The notes under the pieces: generated by a model
Databases searched by the model: none
Told to the model about the DNA's origin: nothing
What the model saw: only the letters and a program-made list of their open reading frames with translations
Shown here: positions 24,760-32,042 of the stretch, in pieces
Position numbering within the stretch: position 1 is the first letter of the stretch
Layout: every line of letters starts with the position of its first letter
Position numbers and translations under genes: made by a program
From: a virus
DNA length: 64,000 nucleotides
Direction: 5' to 3' (one strand)
Virus record (IMG/VR): IMGVR_UViG_3300028283_000494
Location: 1 to 64,000 of that record

Positions 24760-24831
24760 GCGAATATAGTTCAGTGATAGAATATTTGCTTCCCAAGCAA
24801 AGGGTAGTGGGTTTGAGTCCCACTATTCGCT
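24760..24831 (+). tRNA. tRNA-Gly (anticodon CCC)
   Basis: Acceptor GCGAATA/TATTCGC, anticodon arm TTTGC-TTCCCAA-GCAAA, T arm GTGGG-TTTGAGT-CCCAC. Confidence 0.92.
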
Positions 24832-24833
24832 CA

Positions 24834-24914
24834 GAGATTAACTTACCTTTATTGATGCACACCATTGCGTGATTGGTAGGAGATGTGGAGTAATTCTCCA
24901 TCTACGTTAATCTC
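24834..24914 (+). ncRNA. Inter-tRNA hairpin closed by a 9-bp stem
   Basis: GAGATTAAC pairs perfectly with GTTAATCTC; inside, GGAG-TAATT-CTCC forms a second hairpin and CCATT/ATTGG (imperfect) a third. No tRNA T loop. Confidence 0.45.
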
Positions 24915-24923
24915 AAAATTATT

Positions 24924-25022
24924 GCGGAGGTAGTTTAGTGGGAAAATTGCCATGATCAGCCATACTGTTTAAGTGCAGATGAATTTGGTGGGTAGTCAAA
25001 GGTTCGAATCCTTTTCTTCGCT
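24924..25022 (+). tRNA. tRNA-like, anticodon arm with hairpin insertion
   Basis: Acceptor GCGGAGG/TTCTTCGC, D arm GTTT-AGTGGGA-AAAT, T arm AAAGG-TTCGAAT-CCTTT. The anticodon stem TTGCCA/TGGTGG encloses 33 bases instead of 7, including a small CAT(A)CTG/CAGATG hairpin. Probably a tRNA (Gly or Ile) with an insertion of about 26 bases in its anticodon loop. Confidence 0.5.
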
Positions 25023-25131
25023 CAGGGTGGTTGGTATAATAGGTGAAACCATCAATGTTCTCGCCCTTCCCAGTAGCTTCGGTGATTAATAGAACTTCGG
25101 TTCGCTGACCAAGGATAAAAGAGAACGCCCA
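25023..25131 (+). ncRNA. Complex hairpin / tRNA-like RNA
   Basis: GGGTGGTT pairs with AACGCCC (one bulge), GTTCTC with GAGAAC, and CTT(C)GGT with ACCAAG around a TCGCTG loop resembling a T arm. No assignable anticodon. Confidence 0.35.
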
Positions 25132-25136
25132 ACAAT

Positions 25137-25219
25137 GCGGCTATCGTATAATGGCAACGAGAGTTAGATTATGTCGGTCTTCCAAACCGAGGATGTGAGT
25201 TCGATTCTCACTAGCCGCT
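25137..25219 (+). tRNA. tRNA-Gly (anticodon UCC) with insertion between D and anticodon arms
   Basis: Acceptor GCGGCTA/TAGCCGC (perfect), D arm TCGT-ATAATGGCA-ACGA, anticodon arm TCGGT-CTTCCAA-ACCGA, T arm GTGAG-TTCGATT-CTCAC. Position 26 is replaced by about 13 bases. Confidence 0.75.
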
Positions 25220-25223
25220 CAAT

Positions 25224-25289
25224 GAATGCTCACAGCAACCAAAAGCTTTAATAAGCAACAAACTTGTAATTTGTAGAAAAAAAGCATTC
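25224..25289 (+). ncRNA. YACAGCAA-type structured RNA, copy 3
   Basis: GAATGC/GCATTC closing stem, TCACAGCAAC inside, hairpins GCTT-TAAT-AAGC and ACAAA/TTTGT, then an AGAAAAAAA linker. Confidence 0.5.
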
Positions 25290-25296
25290 TGTATAT

Positions 25297-25376
25297 GGCC
25301 CTGTAATGGCAGAGTCTTCTAAACTCTAAGCGCATAATGGAAACTGAAAATAAGGGTTCGAGTCCCTTCTGGGTCA
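25297..25376 (+). tRNA. tRNA-Arg (anticodon UCU), no normal D arm
   Basis: Acceptor GGCCCTG/CTGGGTC (one mismatch), anticodon arm AGAGT-CTTCTAA-ACTCT, T arm AAGGG-TTCGAGT-CCCTT. Only about eight bases separate acceptor and anticodon arms; about 24 extra bases, repeating TAATGG, lie in the variable region instead. Confidence 0.6.
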
Positions 25377-25422
25377 CAAAATAAATAATTAAAATTGATT
25401 TTTTTATATTAAAACTTTGTCG

Positions 25423-25430
25423 TATATTTG
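25423..25430 (+). promoter_or_regulatory. Bacteroidota-type -7 element
   Basis: TATATTTG with a TTG about 26 bases upstream; placed before a structured non-coding stretch and tRNA-Arg/tRNA-Pro. Confidence 0.6.
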
Positions 25431-25439
25431 CAATAAGAA

Positions 25440-25620
25440 ACTAAAATTTAAAGAAAGGAAATGACGTTAAATCAAGTTGGATAATGGAAACCCAGCCTGC
25501 CTCACTAGCAAGGAAATGAAAGTCCGAATCTTTCTCCGCCCTACTCAAAAAGGGGCGTGTGGGTAAAAGCCAAATGATGTCGAAATAGTGTAACGAGATT
25601 TGAATATATAATTGATTATC
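25440..25620 (+). ncRNA. Structured non-coding RNA candidate
   Basis: About 180 bases behind a promoter element with no ORF. CCCA/TGGG long-range pairing, a CGCCC/GGGGCG hairpin and GAAAG/CTTTC are visible. It contains AAAGTCCGAA but lacks the rest of an RNase P core. Function unknown. Confidence 0.4.
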
Positions 25621-25624
25621 AAAT

Positions 25625-25696
25625 GGTTCCGTAGATCAACGGATAGATCGGGTGACTTCTAATCTCCAGATACAGGTTCGATTCCTGTCGGGACTA
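25625..25696 (+). tRNA. tRNA-Arg (anticodon UCU)
   Basis: Acceptor GGTTCCG/CGGGACT, anticodon loop CTTCTAA, T arm ACAGG-TTCGATT-CCTGT. Confidence 0.88.
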
Positions 25697-25709
25697 CAAA
25701 TGGAAAACA

Positions 25710-25778
25710 GCGGATGTGGTGTAATGGTAACATACTTGCTTTGGGAGCAAGGGTAGCGGTTCAAGTCCGACATCTGCT
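25710..25778 (+). tRNA. tRNA-Pro (anticodon UGG)
   Basis: Acceptor GCGGATG/CATCTGC, anticodon arm CTTGC-TTTGGGA-GCAAG, T loop TTCAAGT. Confidence 0.9.
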
Positions 25779-25811
25779 ACAAGGATTTAAGTTCAAAACA
25801 GAAAAAACTGA

Positions 25812-25840
25812 CTTTTATATATTTATATATAAAGTAAAAG
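25812..25840 (+). promoter_or_regulatory. Stem-loop before endonuclease gene
   Basis: CTTTTA/TAAAAG around TATATTTATATATAAAG, seven bases before the ATG at 25847. Confidence 0.5.
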
Positions 25841-25846
25841 ATTTGT

Positions 25847-26707
25847 ATGAATTATATTGGTTCTGAATATCATATAGAAAATGCTAAAAAAGCTTCTGTA
25901 TTAGGGAATAAGAAAATACAAGAAATTAAGAATGAAAGAATTATAAATTATAATAATTTTCCTAATTTTTGTTTGAATTGCAATAATCCATTATCTTATA
26001 ATAAAAGAAGTAATAAATTTTGCTCAAGTTCTTGTTCGGCTACTTATAATAATAGAAATAGAATAGTCACAGAAGATCATAAATTAAAAACAAGTTTGAG
26101 TCTAAAGGGAGTTAGTAAAGGTGGTAAAAGAGAACTCAAAGATTATAAAAGAAATTGTGGGGAATGTGGTAATGTTTTTATAGTTCCTAGAATTGAAAAT
26201 GGAAAATTATCACAACAAAAATATTGTTGTGATAAGTGTTCTAAAACAGGAATGAAGAAAAATTTAAGTTTGAATGTTAAAGAAAAAGTTAGAAACGGAA
26301 CACATAAAGGTTGGACAAGTAGGAATATAATATCATACCCTGAGAAGTTTTTCATTGAAGTATTGAAAAATAACAAATTGGAATACAAACAAAACTTTGT
26401 AATAAGTAAAAGAGATTTAGGATTAAACGATATAAGTAATTATTTTTTAGACTTTTATTTTGAAGATGGGAAAATAGATTTAGAAATTGATGGTAAACAA
26501 CATTCATACAAGGATAGAAAAGAAAAAGATATAACAAGGGATAAGTTGTTGGAAAGTGTTGGTATAAAAGTTTATAGGATAAAATGGAAGAATCCAATAA
26601 ATGAATCAAATAAAGAATATTTAGATAAAGAAATACATAAATTTTTAAAATTTTATGAAATTAATAAACTTATATTTAGGTTTAAAGGATCAAATGCCTT
26701 TGAGTAG
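25847..26707 (+). CDS. Homing endonuclease with zinc knuckles and PD-(D/E)XK-like domain
   Basis: 286 residues. Two zinc-knuckle segments (CLNCNNPLSYN...FCSSSC and CGECGNVF...YCCDKC) lead to a C-terminal nuclease of the EDxHD/Vsr-like type: PEKFFIEVLKNNKLEY, YFLDFYFEDGKIDLEIDGKQ, H, then DITRDKLLESVGIKVYRIKW. Such enzymes are typical free-standing phage homing endonucleases. Its 3' end overlaps the start of the next gene by 14 bases. Confidence 0.8.
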   Translation: MNYIGSEYHIENAKKASVLGNKKIQEIKNERIINYNNFPNFCLNCNNPLSYNKRSNKFCSSSCSATYNNRNRIVTEDHKLKTSLSLKGVSKGGKRELKDYKRNCGECGNVFIVPRIENGKLSQQKYCCDKCSKTGMKKNLSLNVKEKVRNGTHKGWTSRNIISYPEKFFIEVLKNNKLEYKQNFVISKRDLGLNDISNYFLDFYFEDGKIDLEIDGKQHSYKDRKEKDITRDKLLESVGIKVYRIKWKNPINESNKEYLDKEIHKFLKFYEINKLIFRFKGSNAFE

Positions 26708-26924
26708 ATTTATACGTAATCTACGTAAAGGTCACGTCTTGGGTTTATTTCATAAAAGAAGTCATTTTACTTTCGAAGGAAAAGAAAAGGTATCATATGG
26801 TTCCAAAGAGTCAGCAACCAAGGCTGCTCAAAAGATGAGAGAAAAGAAAGGAACTTATTATTCTAATTATAAATGTATTTTTTGTGACGGTTATCATTTA
26901 GGTAGAAATAGAGAAAACAAATAA
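26694..26924 (+). CDS. Small Cys/His protein (76 aa)
   Basis: Start set at ATG 26694, preceded by AAAGGAT and overlapping the endonuclease end. Basic N-terminus (MPLSRFIRNLRKGHVLG) and a C-terminal YKCIFCDGYHLGR zinc-knuckle-like motif. This is probably the original gene next to which the endonuclease settled. Confidence 0.6.
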   Translation: MPLSRFIRNLRKGHVLGLFHKRSHFTFEGKEKVSYGSKESATKAAQKMREKKGTYYSNYKCIFCDGYHLGRNRENK

Positions 26925-26926
26925 AC

Positions 26927-27427
26927 ATGGAAACAGTTAAAAATGTAACAGATCCTTACGGGGAGGAGAATTGGAGTGACGTAAAAGAATCACCAAAGAA
27001 GAAGAAAATTGAATGGGTGCCCACTGCGGGTTTATGTTTTATGTTCTTACTCCTTGCTTTTATGGTAACTACTTGCGCTTTTCATGATAAAATGAAATAT
27101 GATAATATTAAGAGAATTGAAGTAAAAATGGTTGTTACTAATGAAATTTTCAGAGATGAAAGAGAAGGTAAACAAGACGTGACTAACTTCTATCTTCGTG
27201 TAGAAAGTCCTTTTATGAAGACTCCTGAACCTGATTATTTACTGAGGTCTAAAGATTATCCAGCAGCAAGAATACATGATACTCTTGTTTGTTTAGTTAA
27301 ATATTCAAATACTTTTAGAAAAGAATGGTATTCAAATATATCAAGATTAACTGAAAATAATATAGACGAAAGAGAGAAAATTCTATTCAATATAGTAGGA
27401 CTATCAAAGATTATAAAATCTAAATAA
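26927..27427 (+). CDS. Single-pass membrane protein with N-terminal DPYGEExW motif
   Basis: 166 residues. Residues 8-15 read DPYGEENW, the motif repeated in other proteins of this window. A basic KKKKIEW leads into one membrane helix (about 40-58), followed by a soluble domain with strand-rich EVKMVVTNEIF and VTNFYLRVESPF. Located immediately before the CorA gene, so possibly linked to it. Confidence 0.65.
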   Translation: METVKNVTDPYGEENWSDVKESPKKKKIEWVPTAGLCFMFLLLAFMVTTCAFHDKMKYDNIKRIEVKMVVTNEIFRDEREGKQDVTNFYLRVESPFMKTPEPDYLLRSKDYPAARIHDTLVCLVKYSNTFRKEWYSNISRLTENNIDEREKILFNIVGLSKIIKSK

Positions 27428-27438
27428 CATTAAAAGAT

Positions 27439-28344
27439 ATGATTGGAAGAATAAACTATGGTGGTGTAACATGGGAGCATCTTGTTAAACCAACTAGCGC
27501 TGAATTTATAGAAATAAAAGACGCTTATAATTTTCACCCTCTCACTATGGAAGACTGTAAAACTAATAGTCTTCATCCAAAGGTTGATACATATGATGGT
27601 TACTATTTTTTAAACTTGCATTTTCCATATTTAGATAAATCTGGAACAGTAGTAGATATTAAAGAGGTAAAAATATTTTGGGGAAACAATTTTCTTGTAA
27701 CTATTGGAAAAACACATTGGTTGTTTACACAAGAATTTGAAAAGGAAAAAGCTTTAGCGTCAGATAAAAGAATGGTAGTAACAAGTTCTGATATGCTTCT
27801 CTACACTCTACTTGATAAAGTTATGAAGGCTACTCAGCAATTAGTTGATAAAGTTGACGAAGAGGTTGATAAATGTGGTAAATCTATTTTCGGTAAAAGA
27901 GCAGAAAAAATAATTGAACATATTAGTATTACTAGGAAGAATGTTATCGTGATGAATACTATGTTCAAACCACAGTTAGCTATTTTCAGTAAACTCACCA
28001 ATGGAGCAATTAAAGGTTTTGCTGAAGATATGGAAAACTACTGGGGTAACATTCACGATTATTACCAGAATATATGGGACACAGTTGAAGACGCTGGTGA
28101 ACTTATAAAGGGTTATAGTACAACATTCGACTCTTTACAGGTAAATAAAACAAACGAAGTGATGAAAATATTAGCTTTAGTTTCTTCTATTTTATTACCA
28201 ATATCGTTCTTAGCTAATCTTTACGGTATGAATATTAAAATACCTTTTCAGAACCACGATCAATTTTATATGTATCTTGGTGGTTTAATGTTAGTTATGA
28301 TAGTTGGAATGTTTTCGTATTTCAAATTTAAGAAATGGATGTAA
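27439..28344 (+). CDS. corA: CorA-family magnesium/cobalt transporter
   Basis: 301 residues. The soluble N-terminal domain (HPLTMEDCKTNSLHPKVD, then long helices) is followed by two C-terminal membrane helices; the first ends in the diagnostic YGMN motif (LPISFLANLYGMN). Full length for the family. Phage use may be to keep Mg2+ supply during DNA packaging or when the host membrane is disturbed. Confidence 0.9.
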   Translation: MIGRINYGGVTWEHLVKPTSAEFIEIKDAYNFHPLTMEDCKTNSLHPKVDTYDGYYFLNLHFPYLDKSGTVVDIKEVKIFWGNNFLVTIGKTHWLFTQEFEKEKALASDKRMVVTSSDMLLYTLLDKVMKATQQLVDKVDEEVDKCGKSIFGKRAEKIIEHISITRKNVIVMNTMFKPQLAIFSKLTNGAIKGFAEDMENYWGNIHDYYQNIWDTVEDAGELIKGYSTTFDSLQVNKTNEVMKILALVSSILLPISFLANLYGMNIKIPFQNHDQFYMYLGGLMLVMIVGMFSYFKFKKWM

Positions 28345-28358
28345 TTATATATAGTAGA

Positions 28359-28686
28359 ATGAGAATAATTTTTATATTTTTAATAGGTATATTTTTCTTA
28401 TTTGTTGGGTGTAAAAAGAAGGAACCAACAATTATACCTTTTACTTATACAAGTTTAAAAGCATCTGATTCAACTATCAGAGTGAATGAAATGACTAACA
28501 TTGTTGCTGAGGCAACAGGTGATGAATTGGTTTATAAATGGAGCTACTTATGGAACATTTGTAGGTAGTGGGAATACAGTTCAGTGGACGGTTTGCCACG
28601 CTGATAATTTTATAATCACATGTGAAGTAGTAGATAAGAATAATCATTCAGATACAAAAAGTGTAACTATTAAGGTAATTAATTAA
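28359..28686 (+). pseudogene. Lipoprotein gene with a frameshift
   Basis: Start at 28359 (MRIIFIFLIGIFFLFVGCKK) with a clear lipobox (LFVGC). The frame stops at 28568, but the coding sense continues in another frame from about 28545 to TAA at 28686 (GTFVGSGNTVQWTVCHADNF...), giving an Ig/PKD-like beta pattern typical of Bacteroidota lipoproteins. One missing base near 28545 would restore about 109 residues. Either a recent mutation or a sequencing error. Confidence 0.6.
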
Positions 28687-28716
28687 AATATATACAAATA
28701 TGAATAAGAAAGGAGA

Positions 28717-28753
28717 GGTTTTTCGGTAAGTGTTAAAAATTAATCGAAAAACC
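28717..28753 (+). promoter_or_regulatory. Leader hairpin
   Basis: GGTTTTTCG pairs perfectly with CGAAAAACC, directly before the ATG at 28755. An AAAGGAGAGG ribosome site and a nine-codon ORF (MNKKGEVFR) precede it, so it may be an attenuator-like control or a processing site. Confidence 0.5.
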
Positions 28754-28754
28754 C

Positions 28755-29060
28755 ATGAGTTACAAATGTAAAGTAGAAATGGATATTACTGATAACAGGT
28801 ATGTCTATAACAGATCAAGAAAAGTTTACCTCGAACAAAAAGGTAAAATTCATTGCTCTCGCTGTGGTTATCACAGAGGAGAAAATGATGAAAGAAAATC
28901 ATACGGCACCACAGGATTTTGGAGAAAGACTGGAAAGCGTCTTCGTCACCCAAACTGGAAATTGGTTTCTAAAAACAGAAAACAATGGATGAAAAAACCA
29001 ATTATAAGAGTGGTTAAAAAAAGCCAATGGTTCGAGGATTATCTTAATATTGATTTTTAA
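28755..29060 (+). CDS. Basic zinc-ribbon-like protein (101 aa)
   Basis: Highly basic (RSRKVYLEQKGKIHCSRCGY, FWRKTGKRLRHPNWKLVSKN) with a single CSRCGYHRGEN motif, suggesting a nucleic-acid-binding protein. It has a hairpin leader and sits seven bases before a tRNA gene. No family named. Confidence 0.6.
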   Translation: MSYKCKVEMDITDNRYVYNRSRKVYLEQKGKIHCSRCGYHRGENDERKSYGTTGFWRKTGKRLRHPNWKLVSKNRKQWMKKPIIRVVKKSQWFEDYLNIDF

Positions 29061-29066
29061 GAATTA

Positions 29067-29153
29067 AGCCTGGTTCCGATAGCGATCGATTCGACCTGTT
29101 TCGTAAACAGGAGTATGATATACCATCGTTGGTTTGAATCCAACACCAGGCTC
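29067..29153 (+). tRNA. tRNA with anticodon CGU and long variable arm
   Basis: Perfect acceptor AGCCTGG/CCAGGCT, anticodon arm CCTGT-TTCGTAA-ACAGG (CGU, threonine), T arm GTTGG-TTTGAAT-CCAAC. The variable region forms GTAT/ATAC, as in class II tRNAs, so Ser identity is an alternative. Confidence 0.75.
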
Positions 29154-29184
29154 GAGAGTACATTAAAAAATAATAATAGAATTA

Positions 29185-29403
29185 ATGAAATATTGTAAAG
29201 TTTGCGGTGAAGAGATTCCAGAAGGAAGAGTTAAGGCGTTACCAAACGCTGAGACCTGTGTGGAACATTCAGGAGCAAAAAAGAAGAAAGGATTTGTTGT
29301 AATTAGTAGTAAAACTACATACAGCGAATTAGATATAGTGGATGATAACACTTATAAAATGTTAAAGAAATTAGATAGAGACGGTTGGCACGCTTGTAAT
29401 TAA
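29185..29403 (+). CDS. DksA/TraR-type C4 zinc-finger protein
   Basis: 72 residues. YCKVCGEEIPEGRVKALPNA followed by ETCVEH is the zinc-finger pattern of DksA/TraR proteins (GExIxxxRxxAxP...C), which bind RNA polymerase through the secondary channel. The coiled-coil part is missing, so it may be a minimal variant or another Zn protein. It precedes the release-factor gene by 22 bases. Confidence 0.7.
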   Translation: MKYCKVCGEEIPEGRVKALPNAETCVEHSGAKKKKGFVVISSKTTYSELDIVDDNTYKMLKKLDRDGWHACN

Positions 29404-29424
29404 TAAAAAATAAAAACAAATAAA

Positions 29425-30108
29425 ATGAAAAAGATTCAAATCGAAATCATGGCTTCCGAGGGAGGTAATGATTCAAAACTATTAGTGGTAGATCTTATGG
29501 ATATTTATATCAGATCAGCAAAAAACCAAAACTTCAATTGAAGAGTAGTTGAAGTCAAAGATGGTTTTGCTTCGATATGAATAGAAGGTGATAGCGTAAA
29601 CAAATTTTACGCAAACGAAAGTGGAGCACATTGCTTTTCGAGGATACCACCAACAGAAAGAAATGGTAGAACTCAAACAAGTATAGTTAAAGTGGCGATA
29701 ATGAACCCAGAAAAAGAAGCGGGATACGTTTTGAATAGAAATGATGTAACAAAAAATTATATCAGATCTTCAAAAAAAGCGGGTGGCCAAAATTTAAACA
29801 AAGTTTCTTCTTGTGTTCAATTAATACATATTCCAACTGGTATTCAGGTTAAAGTTCAGGACACAAGAGATCAAACCAAAAATGAAATTATCGCGTGGGA
29901 AAGATTGACTCAAAAATTAAAAGTCATCGAAGACAAGAACGATCGTGAAAAAATTGATAACAAACGCAAGGATCAAATTGGAGAACATGGTAGAGGAAAT
30001 AAAAGAAGAACATACAGATTGAAAGAAGATATCGTGCAAGATCATATCACTGGCAAATCATGTAGATGGAAGGATATATTGAAAGGTAAAATAGAGTTAC
30101 TTTTCTAA
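29425..30108 (+). CDS. RF1-like peptide chain release factor with two in-frame UGA codons
   Basis: The frame is continuous for 227 positions from ATG 29425 to TAA 30106 except for TGA at 29539-29541 and 29578-29580. The protein is a short class-I release factor: IEIMASEGGNDSKLL (domain 2 start), RIPPTERNGRTQTS with a P-x-T tripeptide at the RF1 codon-recognition site, and RSSKKAGGQNLNKVSSCVQL carrying the catalytic GGQ. The N-terminal domain of full RF1 is absent. The first UGA (NFN[UGA]RVVEV) aligns with the Trp of bacterial RF1 (RRWRVEI), and the second sits in ASI[UGA]IEGD, where Trp also fits. No frameshift is needed, unlike cellular prfB. Expression would therefore need UGA readthrough; inactivation by two G-to-A changes is the alternative. 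Confidence 0.75.
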
Positions 30109-30203
30109 TTTTTCTTTGAATTTTTCACTTATTTTTATATATTTTTCGTTGTTTAAAGTCAGATTTTTTAATCTTAGTATTTTTTATTTGAAGAAAAAAT
30201 TCT

Positions 30204-30211
30204 TAACTTTG
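30204..30211 (+). promoter_or_regulatory. Bacteroidota-type -7 element
   Basis: TAACTTTG in the 156-base gap before the GIY-YIG gene. Confidence 0.45.
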
Positions 30212-30236
30212 AATATAATCTTCAATTAGGTCATAC

Positions 30237-30263
30237 AAGTTTTTATATATAAAGTAAAAACTT
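30237..30263 (+). promoter_or_regulatory. Stem-loop before GIY-YIG gene
   Basis: AAGTTTTTA pairs perfectly with TAAAAACTT around TATATAAAG; the ATG at 30265 follows immediately, so the ribosome site would be paired in read-through transcripts. Confidence 0.55.
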
Positions 30264-30264
30264 T

Positions 30265-30903
30265 ATGAATTTCACAATATATGGATTGAAGGAGAAGGGC
30301 AATGATGAAATCAAATATATTGGTTTAACAACATCTAAATTAAGCATTAGATTCAGTAAACATTTAAGTGATAAAAAGGTTGATCATAAAACCAATTGGA
30401 TAAAAAAAATTGGCAAGGATAATGTTGAAATTGTTGTTATAGAAGATGAAATATCAGATATAGATACATTACATGAAAAAGAGATATTTTATATTAATAA
30501 ATATAAAAAGGAAGGCCATAATTTAACTAATATAACTAATGGTGGAGAAGGCTGGTATAATATGGTTTTCTCAGATGAACACAAAAAAAATATTAGTTTA
30601 AATCATGCTGATGTAAGTGGAGAAAATAATCCCATGTTTGGTAAAGAACACACTATTAATGTGAAAAATAAAATAAGGGATTTTAGATTGAATTATAAAA
30701 TTTCAGATGAAACAAAAGAAAAAATGAAGTGTAGTAAATTAGGTGAAAAAAATACTAATGTTAAATTAACATCCGATGATGTATTGAAAATAAGACAATA
30801 CGTTAATGAATACACACAAAAGGAATTAGCATCTATGTTTAATGTTAAACCTGGGGCAATTAGTAAGATAATAAATCACACTACTTGGAAACATTTAAAA
30901 TGA
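30265..30903 (+). CDS. GIY-YIG homing endonuclease (Seg-like)
   Basis: 212 residues. N-terminal GIY-YIG domain (FTIYGLKEKG...IKYIGLTTSKLSIRFSKHL, catalytic E in the HEKEIFYINKY region, NLTNITNGGEGW), a NUMOD3 segment (GENNPMFGKEHT) and a C-terminal helix-turn-helix (QKELASMFNVKPGAISKIIN). Its TGA overlaps the start of the HD-domain gene (ATGA). Confidence 0.9.
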   Translation: MNFTIYGLKEKGNDEIKYIGLTTSKLSIRFSKHLSDKKVDHKTNWIKKIGKDNVEIVVIEDEISDIDTLHEKEIFYINKYKKEGHNLTNITNGGEGWYNMVFSDEHKKNISLNHADVSGENNPMFGKEHTINVKNKIRDFRLNYKISDETKEKMKCSKLGEKNTNVKLTSDDVLKIRQYVNEYTQKELASMFNVKPGAISKIINHTTWKHLK

Positions 30904-31442
30904 ATTATATGAGTTATTTTGATAATTTCGTTTTGGCGCCTTATATTTTAAAAGCGACAGCTCTTATAGGGGTTCATCGTAAATGTGGCGGAAATCAATT
31001 TCGTCATCAATTCGCAACACTTGGAATCTTATTAGACTATAAATATTTCAATGATTCGGTTCTTTTAAAAGCCGCGTTGTTGCATGATATTATAGAGGAC
31101 GTTGTCGATTCAGAAATGGATGCTATTCGTTCTTTAGATGGTGACGGACAAGCAGTTATAAACTTAGTACAAGAAGTATCTAAAAGTAAGGAGGAGACTA
31201 AGGCTGATTATCTTAAAAGAATTTTGGAAACTGGTTCGGATAGGGCTAAGATTTTGAAATGTGCAGATAGAATCAGTAATCTTACTGATATGCACTTAGA
31301 TACACATACATCAGGTAAGATAGCACAATATCTTGATCAGACTGAGCGGTATATTATTCCAATGGCTCTTTCTATTTCTAATCTTGATTTTGTAAGGGAA
31401 TTAGCAGATTTAATTATTCAGAGAAGATTATTAATTGCGTGA
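30900..31442 (+). CDS. HD-domain (p)ppGpp hydrolase-like protein
   Basis: About 180 residues from ATG 30900. H in FRHQFATLG, HDIIEDVV and the later KCADRISNLTDM make the ordered H...HD...D set of SpoT/MESH1-type hydrolases; no synthetase domain follows. It may lower the host alarmone (p)ppGpp during infection. Translation is coupled to the preceding endonuclease. Confidence 0.75.
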   Translation: MNYMSYFDNFVLAPYILKATALIGVHRKCGGNQFRHQFATLGILLDYKYFNDSVLLKAALLHDIIEDVVDSEMDAIRSLDGDGQAVINLVQEVSKSKEETKADYLKRILETGSDRAKILKCADRISNLTDMHLDTHTSGKIAQYLDQTERYIIPMALSISNLDFVRELADLIIQRRLLIA

Positions 31443-31443
31443 A

Positions 31444-31710
31444 ATGGACAACACGGTTGAAGTAGCAAAAGATTTCATTAAGGATATTGATGAAATTATA
31501 GAAGAAGGTTGGTCGGAAGACAGGGATTATCTAGCCGAACAATTTGTTAAATATGCTAGTTTAATTGATAATAAAATGATAACTAAAGATTGTCAGGCGT
31601 TAGATTTTAAAAATTGTGAATACTGGCAAAATACATTATACGGTTGTTCTAGCTGTTATCATTGGCATAAATTCGAAACGAATTCAAAATTTAATTATAA
31701 TATAACTTGA
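31444..31710 (+). CDS. Hypothetical Cys-rich protein (88 aa)
   Basis: Starts at ATG 31444, one base after the HD gene. Acidic helical N-terminus and a C-terminal CQALDFKNCEYW...CSSCYHWHKF cluster. No family recognised. Confidence 0.6.
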   Translation: MDNTVEVAKDFIKDIDEIIEEGWSEDRDYLAEQFVKYASLIDNKMITKDCQALDFKNCEYWQNTLYGCSSCYHWHKFETNSKFNYNIT

Positions 31711-32042
31711 ACACAACTCTTTATAGACCAGTAAATAAAGCAGAATTGGATCTTATCATAGCAAGCGATTGGACCCAATTTCCACCACGTTTACCCGAGC
31801 AACCAATATTCTATCCAGTTCTTAGTTTAAGTTACGCTAAGAAAATAAACGAATGGAACGTAAACGCTTACGGTGAAGGGTTTATAGTGGAATTTCAAAT
31901 TGATAATATGTATTTAGTTATACATAATATTGATGTTCATAATGTTGGAGATAAAGACGATAATGAATTTTGGATAAGAGCAGATCAATTAGATTCTTTC
32001 AATAAAAATATAGTAGGAAAAATAAAATTATGTATTACATAG
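31707..32042 (+). CDS. ADP-ribosylation/crystallin J1-type protein, TTG start
   Basis: 111 residues starting with TTG, overlapping the previous stop as TTGA. The pattern LYRPVNKAELDLI, FPPRLPEQPIFYPVL, WIRADQLDSFNKNIVGKI matches the small family annotated as ADP-ribosylation/crystallin J1. It overlaps the ATP-grasp gene by 13 bases; these two families are frequent neighbours in bacteria and phages, implying a shared pathway. Confidence 0.7.
   Translation: MNTTLYRPVNKAELDLIIASDWTQFPPRLPEQPIFYPVLSLSYAKKINEWNVNAYGEGFIVEFQIDNMYLVIHNIDVHNVGDKDDNEFWIRADQLDSFNKNIVGKIKLCIT

Noticed and set aside
25440-25620. RNase P RNA because of AAAGTCCGAA
   Set aside because: The rest of the conserved RNase P core (ACAGNRA, the 3' partner segments) is missing and the region is too short.
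28801-28992. ORF overlapping the basic zinc-ribbon gene in another frame
   Set aside because: It lies wholly inside 28755-29060, which has the better start, a leader hairpin and a zinc motif.
20522-29153. A UCA (UGA-suppressor) tRNA that would decode the release factor
   Set aside because: None of the readable anticodons is UCA. The oddly shaped elements could hide one (24924 contains GATCAG), but no UCA sits in a proper anticodon loop with U33.
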